Assembly: GCA_944739405.2 (NCBI GenBank)
Contig: OX123196.2
Coordinates: 56,024,196-56,088,195 of the forward strand
DNA length: 64,000 nt
DNA from: Euclidia mi
Lineage: Eukaryota > Arthropoda > Insecta > Lepidoptera > Erebidae
Reading direction: 5' to 3'
Below the pieces are notes generated by a model. The model did not search any database, was not told where the DNA came from, and saw nothing but the letters and a program-made list of their open reading frames with translations. Below, piece after piece: positions 58,286-64,000 of this stretch (position 1 is its first letter; each line of letters starts with the position of its first letter). The translations under genes and the position numbers were made by a program.

Positions 58286-58664
58286 ACAAGTGTCACCACC
58301 CCCTATCTTCCCGTGGGTGTCGTAAGAGGCGACTAAGGGATAACACGATGCAAATACCATATTTGCGTAGAGACGGAAAACTCGACATCAAACCCTATAG
58401 GACTGCCTCGTTGGTCTAACGGCATAAATGTGCGCGTGGGATCGGGAGGTCCCGGGTTCGATTCCTGGGTCGGGCAGTGTTATTGGGTTTTTCTGTCACG
58501 AAATTCTCAGTAGCAGCACGGAGTCTGGAAATGTGCCCGGTACGGCAATAGGCTCGCCCCTTATTACGTGGGACTAAAGTATATCTGGCGAAGAGTGGGT
58601 GTAGAAGTACACCTCTGCATACCTCTTCGGGGTTATAGGCGTGGGACTATGTATGTATGTATGT
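58286..58664 (+). mobile_element. Composite SINE with long 5' leader
   Basis: A leader of about 118 bases (58286-58403) precedes a tRNA-like head (58404-58476, CTCGTTGGTCTAACGGCAT, then GGTTCGATTCC), the shared SINE body and a GTATGTATGTATGT tail. The perfect 13-bp duplication outside both ends proves that leader, head and body were inserted together. The copy at 22.50 kb has the same composition. Confidence 0.92.
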
Positions 58665-58677
58665 ATGAACAGCACAA
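58665..58677. repeat. SINE 13-bp target duplication, right copy
   Basis: ATGAACAGCACAA, identical to 58273-58285. Confidence 0.9.
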
Positions 58678-58728
58678 TAGAGTTGCAATTTGTTGTTGAA
58701 TAATCCTTTTTATTTATAACTTAATTAA

Positions 58729-60199
58729 GGGCCGGAACATATCTGACGGAAGATCCGTCGCGTTTTATCCGTCGCGTAACGCCAATACATACAAATGTAT
58801 AGACAAACGTTCAACCATTCACACCTGACCGATAATCCGTTAGTACGTCGAGCGTACTAACGGATTATCCGTCGACGTCGCGCGCACCACGCACCACGTG
58901 AATTTTGACCTTTGAGTAAGGAATATAAATGGAGAGGGCAAATAGTAGGTACATATAGAAAAATTACATTATTGATAATATATGTTATTATTATATTTTA
59001 TATTTTTATAGACTCACGGCTGTATCCCCGGTGGGGTAGGCAGAGGTGTAATATTACACCCACATTTCGCCATGATTTTTTTTATACACATATATACGAA
59101 ATCGACATATAGCCACCAAACTTAGTGTTGTCTCGGTTTGTCTTAGGGATATCTCTGTCAGAAAAAAGAGATAGCCATAGTTTACTAAATAAATTAATCA
59201 TGACGATATTTTATTAGAAATGTCATTCGTGCCACTATCAACATATTTTTCGCCAAGGTTTGTGGTACATCTGCTGTGAAATCGTTGTCTATCGAACATA
59301 ATAATTTTGTTTTTGTGCATAAATATGCCTAAAAAACCGATATTGGGTCTCAGAGAATATTTTGTTACATGTTTCATACAAGGGTCGTCTTTCGCTTTGC
59401 GATGTTCGCCCACATTTGCATTATGGAATAAACTAATCTGGCAAAAGATTTAAACTAACAAAGGTAACTTACTACAAAAAAGTATTATTCTCCTCTAACC
59501 GGCTCCATATCGATATCGATTACATTCTAGAGAACAATCCAAATGGCATCCATTTTATTTGCCCAACGTTTCGTAGGTGTGCACGCTAATTTCGTAGGTG
59601 TGCACGCTAAATTCGTAGGTATTGGGCATACCATATCCATGTCATTCCCAGATCGGTGATTTTAAGATCGTAAGATTCCAGGGCCGCCAGACCTTACTTA
59701 TTTTTTCAGAAACGAAATGTGTAGAATAATGTAGTGTTAGTATGTGCTATGAGTGTACGCATATTTGCTAGCTTGGATCGTGGGCCAATTTTTGGGTATG
59801 AGGTGCTAAAGGTCCACGGGAACAATTTCCATACATACCGATATAGAAAAATTTTTGTGTCTTGCTCTGCAACTGTAGTCTGTAACCCCTTCTATATCAT
59901 TTGTATAAGTTTTGTGAAAAACCGTAACCAAATCGTATTATCGCCTTTATTTTTGAACCTCCATACCTAAATAGGATATAATTATATAAAAATAACGCGT
60001 GTTGGCTACTATAAAAAATCTTCGAAGTCCGACATATTTTTAATAGCCAAACTCGAATTTCAATATAAATAACTACAGGACTTCAGTGACTACATAACAT
60101 CAGCGAACACGAAAAATGATTAGGTAAAAGAATATGACAGTAAAATATTGAGCTGCGCTGAGTACGACCCTGCACGAACAAACTTATATGTGTGCATAA
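58729..60199 (+). mobile_element. Unclassified TIR element, copy A (3' end missing)
   Basis: Starts after TTAA (58725-58728) with GGGCCGGAACATATCTGACG and a cluster of GACGGA/CCGTCG motifs. Its body is co-linear with copy B: a reversed SINE tail (58970-59085), a tandem TTTCGTAGGTGTGCACGCTA unit (about 59571-59628) and ACCTTACTTATTTTTTCAGA. It breaks off at GTGTGCATAA, where copy B begins; the last roughly 130 bases found in copy B are absent. No transposase frame is seen. An internal 17-bp perfect palindrome arm pair lies at about 58831-58870. Confidence 0.75.
58970..59085 (-). repeat. Reversed SINE tail inside copy A
   Basis: ATAGACTCACGGCTGTATCC and GGTGGGGTAGGCAGAGGTGT, then ACACCCACATTTCGCC is the reverse complement of the first SINE family's body end. 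The same insertion lies in copy B at 60470-60540, so it predates their duplication. Confidence 0.75.
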
Positions 60200-62223
60200 G
60201 GGGCGGAACATATCTGACGGAAGATCCGTCGCGTTTTATCCGTCGCGTAACGCCAATACATACAAATGTATAGAAAAACGTTCAACCTTTCACACCTGAC
60301 CGAAGATCCGTTAGTACGTCGAGCGTACTGACGGATTATCCGTCGACGTCGCGCGCACCACGCACCACGTGAATTTTGACCATTGATTAAGGAATATACA
60401 TGGAGAGGGCAAATAGTAGGTACATATAGAAAAAATACATTATACACATATATTATTATATTTTTTATTTTTATAGACTCACGCCTGTATCCCCGGAGGA
60501 GTAGGCAGAGGTGTAATATTACACCCACATTTCACCATGTTTTTTTTTTATACACATATATACGAAATCGACATAAAGCCACCAAACATAGTGTTGTCTC
60601 GTTTTGTCTTAGGGATATCTCTGTCAGAAAAAAAAGAGATAGCCCTAGTTTACTGAATAAGTTAATCATGACGATATTTTATTAGAAATGTCATTCGTGC
60701 CATAATCGCCATATTTTTTGCCAGGGTTTGTGGTAAATCTGCTGTGAAATCGTTGTATATCGAACATAATAATTTTGTTTTTGTGCATAAATATGTCTAA
60801 AAACCAGATGAATCAGTACTCCAGGCTGTGTGTTTCATTACCGTATGTATGGTGCCATTCATGTCCGGTACTTTCTCAGCGACACAGTATCGATATTGGC
60901 TTTCAGAGAATATTTTGTTACATGTTTGATACAAGGGTCGTCCTTCGCTTTGCCATGTTCGCCCATATTTGCATTATGAAATAAACTAATCTGGCAAAAG
61001 ATTTAAAGTAACTTACTACAAAAATTTATTATTTTCCACTGACCGGCTCCATATCGATATCGATTATACTCTGAAGTACAACGCAAATGGCAGCCATTTT
61101 AAATTGCCCAACATTTCGTAGGTATGCACGCTAATTTCGTAGGTATGCACGCTAAATTCGTAGGTATTGGACATGCCATATCCATTATCCATGTCATTCC
61201 CAGATCGGTGATTTTGAGTGACGCATAGTAGAGTAAGATTCCAGGGCCGCCAGACCTTACTTATTTTTTCAGAAACGAAATGTGTAGAATAGTGTAGTGT
61301 TAGTATGTGCTATGAGTGTACGCATACTTGCTAGCCTGGATCGTGGGCCAATTTTTAGGTATGAGGTTCTAAAGGTCTACGGGCATTACTGCCGTCGTAA
61401 TGAGTCTGGCAGAATTATTTATGATTTTAATAATATTTTCTAAAAAATACCTAAAAACCAGCACTGCGAATTTAAGAAAAGTTAGTAACATTAAGCACGT
61501 CATACCTAAAAGCTAGGGTCCATCATGCCATTATTATTAATATTTTATTGGCATGATGACTTTTGCTATGGGACTCCATGTACGCTTAAGATCAGGCGGA
61601 TTTGTAACCAAAACCCACTTTTAACAAAGATTCTACATTTACAGTTAATGCGACGTAGAGGCGTAGCAGTTAGAACCATGAGAAAGAACAGGCAATAAAT
61701 CTCACGGCTACGCCTTTTAATTTCCAAACCTTATATATTAAAATACCTACATAGAAAACATTTTGAGTCATGCGCTGCAACTGTAACTCCTTCTATATTT
61801 GTATAAATTTTCTTAAAAACCGTAACCAGATCGTATCATCGTCTTTTAATTTTGAACCTCCATACCTATATAGGAAATATATTCAAATAACGCTTGTTGG
61901 CTACTATAAAAATCTCTTAAGTCCGACATATTTTTAATAGTCAAACTCGAATTACAATATCAATAACTACCGGACTTCAGTGACTACATAACATCAGGGA
62001 ACACGAAAAATGATTAGGTAAAAGAATATTACAGTAAAATATTGAGCTGCCCTGAGTGCGGCCCTGCACGAACAAACTTATGTGTGCATAATAGCCACGC
62101 TTTTAGCAAATGTGTGCAGATACGCTCGACGCATTTTCCGTCAGATGTGTACCGACTCATTTGACGGAATATACGCGACCGAAGATACGTTCGACGGATC
62201 TTCCGTCAGGTATGTGCCGCCCC
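60200..62223 (+). mobile_element. Unclassified TIR element, copy B (both ends)
   Basis: The left end (60200: GGGGCGGAACATATCTGACG) and the right end (to 62223, reverse complement GGGGCGGCACATACCTGACG) agree at 30 of 32 positions. The body matches copy A but contains an extra stretch of about 80 bases (60800-60885) and one of about 330 bases (61390-61725). Flanks are ATAA and TTAT, so a TTAA-type target (piggyBac- or Kolobok-like) is possible but unproven. No coding frame is recognised. Confidence 0.75.
60470..60540 (-). repeat. Reversed SINE tail inside copy B
   Basis: ATAGACTCACGCCTGTATCC and AGGAGTAGGCAGAGGTGTAA, at the same place as in copy A. Confidence 0.75.
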
Positions 62224-62227
62224 TTAT

Positions 62228-64000
62228 AGGCGTTACTAAAGGTGTGCCGAGAAACATAATCAATAAATAGGTTTTAAAAGATGTGTTAAAACTAAATAGC
62301 CAACCCGAAATAGATCAGAAATTGCCAGTAAAGAATTCATAATATTAAATCGATTATCTTTATCGATTGCACATTTTCTCTACTCAAAATGATTTTATTG
62401 ACTAGCAAATCTTTATTTGGTCCTTCAATATTTTTATTATGTAATTTTCTAAGGAATATATGCGATTAACTACAATGTTCTGTTTTGAATCAATTATATA
62501 GATATATAACCTATGAAATGATGACCCAAATCTATATCGATTAATAAATATCATTTAAAAACTGTAAAATGACAACACTTTTTTGACTCTTAGTAAATGT
62601 CAATAATGTAATAATTAATTTATTTTGTTTGTGTTTTGCTCGTGCGCATTGTAAATGTGTGTGATCTTTTGCGAGAAAAGCAAGAGCTTTTCTTTCGGAT
62701 TTCTACCCTTACCAAAAGATTAACTCATTCCTTTGTACTCAAAACTGTAACTATCCTAATAAAAGTACGTACACACCTAATGATTTTTAGCATAAAATAG
62801 TACTTCTTGTAATAAAACGATGAGTGTGGCCGACCTCTAATCAATCTCAAAATTCTAGTTTAACACTCTTTTATCGAATGCAATAACAACTACTACGATT
62901 TTCGACGGTCTACACCTGGGCGTCTCTAAGAAAAATTGGCATTGTTCTTTGGCATGTATGTTCCTAAAAAAGCCAACGGGTTCACTAAGAAGTGATTTCG
63001 AAATTCCTAGTGGATTGGAAAGGCGGTGCCTTAAGTAAAAAGAATTTTAATTTAGGGAAACGAACGATCGCCTTAGCGGTGCCTAAATAGGCTCGCACAT
63101 GGTACCGCATTTAACCATACAAGGCGATATCTCGTTGATTTTTATGATCGCATTAATGAGTATATTCTCTCAGCGTGTGAGTATGTGGTTGATGGTCTAT
63201 ACTGGCCGGTAGACGATTTAAAACGAATTAGTTTAGGAGTGATGCGTGAGAAAGGGCTGTTGTTCGATAGATAAGAGGTTGTTTGTAGATTTTTTTTATA
63301 GTTTTCTTTTACTTTTCTTCTTCTTGCCAGTTATGAGTTCTAAACTTTAAAAAAATAAGATATTATTATATTTAATAGATTTTGTTCAGAAATTATTATA
63401 ATGATGATGCTTTTGTGTAACACTTAGCTAGACTTTTATAAAGTTCTTTCTTTGAAATTATAAAATTAAATAATAAAATTAACTACAGCCAAGCCAATTA
63501 ATGAAGGTTTTTAATTTTCTACAATAGGCCAGACTTCGAAAATTATATAAAATGATGTTGCGAAGAAGACAAGTTCAATAAAAAAAGTAAAGCGCCTTGT
63601 TAACTACTTTCATCAAAGTCATTTTATAAAGATGCTTTGTGACTTAATAAGCGACAATATTATAAATTTTTAATAAAACTTTATTTTTGATATAAAATGC
63701 AGTTGCTGACAGTCTTGCACAAAGCAGCACCCTTAACATGTAAAACGTTCTAGAATGTATCGAAAATGTACTCATTGTATAATAGTGTCTTCTTTTGTAC
63801 AATTTGGCTTTTAAGCTCTGTGATCTTGTGAGTACACTGTTATTCGAATACGGACTTATAGAGAAATGAGCCAGGCCATCCGATTAGTGTCAGGACCTCA
63901 TCATCCTCCTAGCGTTATCCCAGTTAGAACCTGGGGTCCGCCTTGTAGTCTAGCCGAATTGGACTGCATATTAAATTTTCCACAGAGTGACTGCCTGTCT
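62228..64000. other. No gene recognised
   Basis: AT-rich DNA. At 63898-63925 TCATCATCCTCCTAGCGTTA then TCCCAGTT is the approximate reverse complement of the LINE-tail-like scrap at 29.75 kb. Nothing else is supported. Confidence 0.45.

Overview
This window looks like intergenic or intronic DNA from a moth or butterfly (Lepidoptera). It is AT-rich and carries repeat families typical of that order: Helitrons that begin TCT(A/C)TACTAATATTATAAAG and end in an A^T target, tRNA-headed SINEs sharing a 'CTACCCCTTCGGGG' tail, a CR1/Jockey-type LINE with a PHD-like ORF1, and copia and BEL/Pao elements. I find no host gene that I can support. Every long reading frame I recognise belongs to a transposable element, and nearly all are broken. 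The order-level assignment is an inference from repeat families, not from a marker gene.

Layout. 1-12.2 kb: mostly unannotatable AT-rich DNA with a SINE inserted in a Helitron (1.64-2.1 kb), a second SINE family on the minus strand (2.28-2.51 kb) and a decayed LINE end (3.17-3.33 kb). 12.2-17.3 kb: an apparent DNA transposon with 24-bp terminal inverted repeats (TIRs) and an 8-bp target-site duplication (TSD) encloses a nearly full-length but frame-broken LINE on the minus strand. 18.4-23.0 kb: inverted repeats, a LINE end, a near-perfect 33-bp hairpin, Helitron ends and a composite SINE. 23.40-23.96 kb: a PIF/Harbinger-type element with a short MADF-domain ORF. 24.37-29.17 kb: a minus-strand Ty1/copia element with both LTRs, a half-tRNA-iMet primer site, and gag, protease, integrase, RT and RNase H interrupted by several lesions.

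29.2-44.4 kb: mostly featureless, with a foldback MITE split by a LINE end (34.5-35.2 kb), a long (AT)n tract (36.6 kb), a 5'-truncated SINE with a 15-bp TSD (37.2 kb), a short A-tailed retroposed fragment (38.4 kb), another foldback MITE (42.5 kb) and an RTE-like LINE end (43.9 kb). 44.48-49.21 kb: a BEL/Pao element on the minus strand with identical 499-bp LTRs and a perfect 5-bp TSD, which has nevertheless lost most of RT and integrase. 51.4-53.0 kb: a short Helitron and a hAT deletion derivative with a perfect 8-bp TSD and a transposase zinc-finger exon. 57.4-58.7 kb: a Helitron with complete ends carrying an RTE-type fragment, then a composite SINE with a 13-bp TSD. 58.7-62.2 kb: a head-to-tail pair of an unclassified TIR element whose ends are rich in GACGGA motifs. 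62.2-64 kb: little recognisable.

The elements do not form a pathway. The window is best read as a record of nested and successive insertions: the BEL element is the youngest by LTR identity, copia is slightly older (4 substitutions and one 5-bp indel between LTRs), and the LINE fragments and Helitrons are older.
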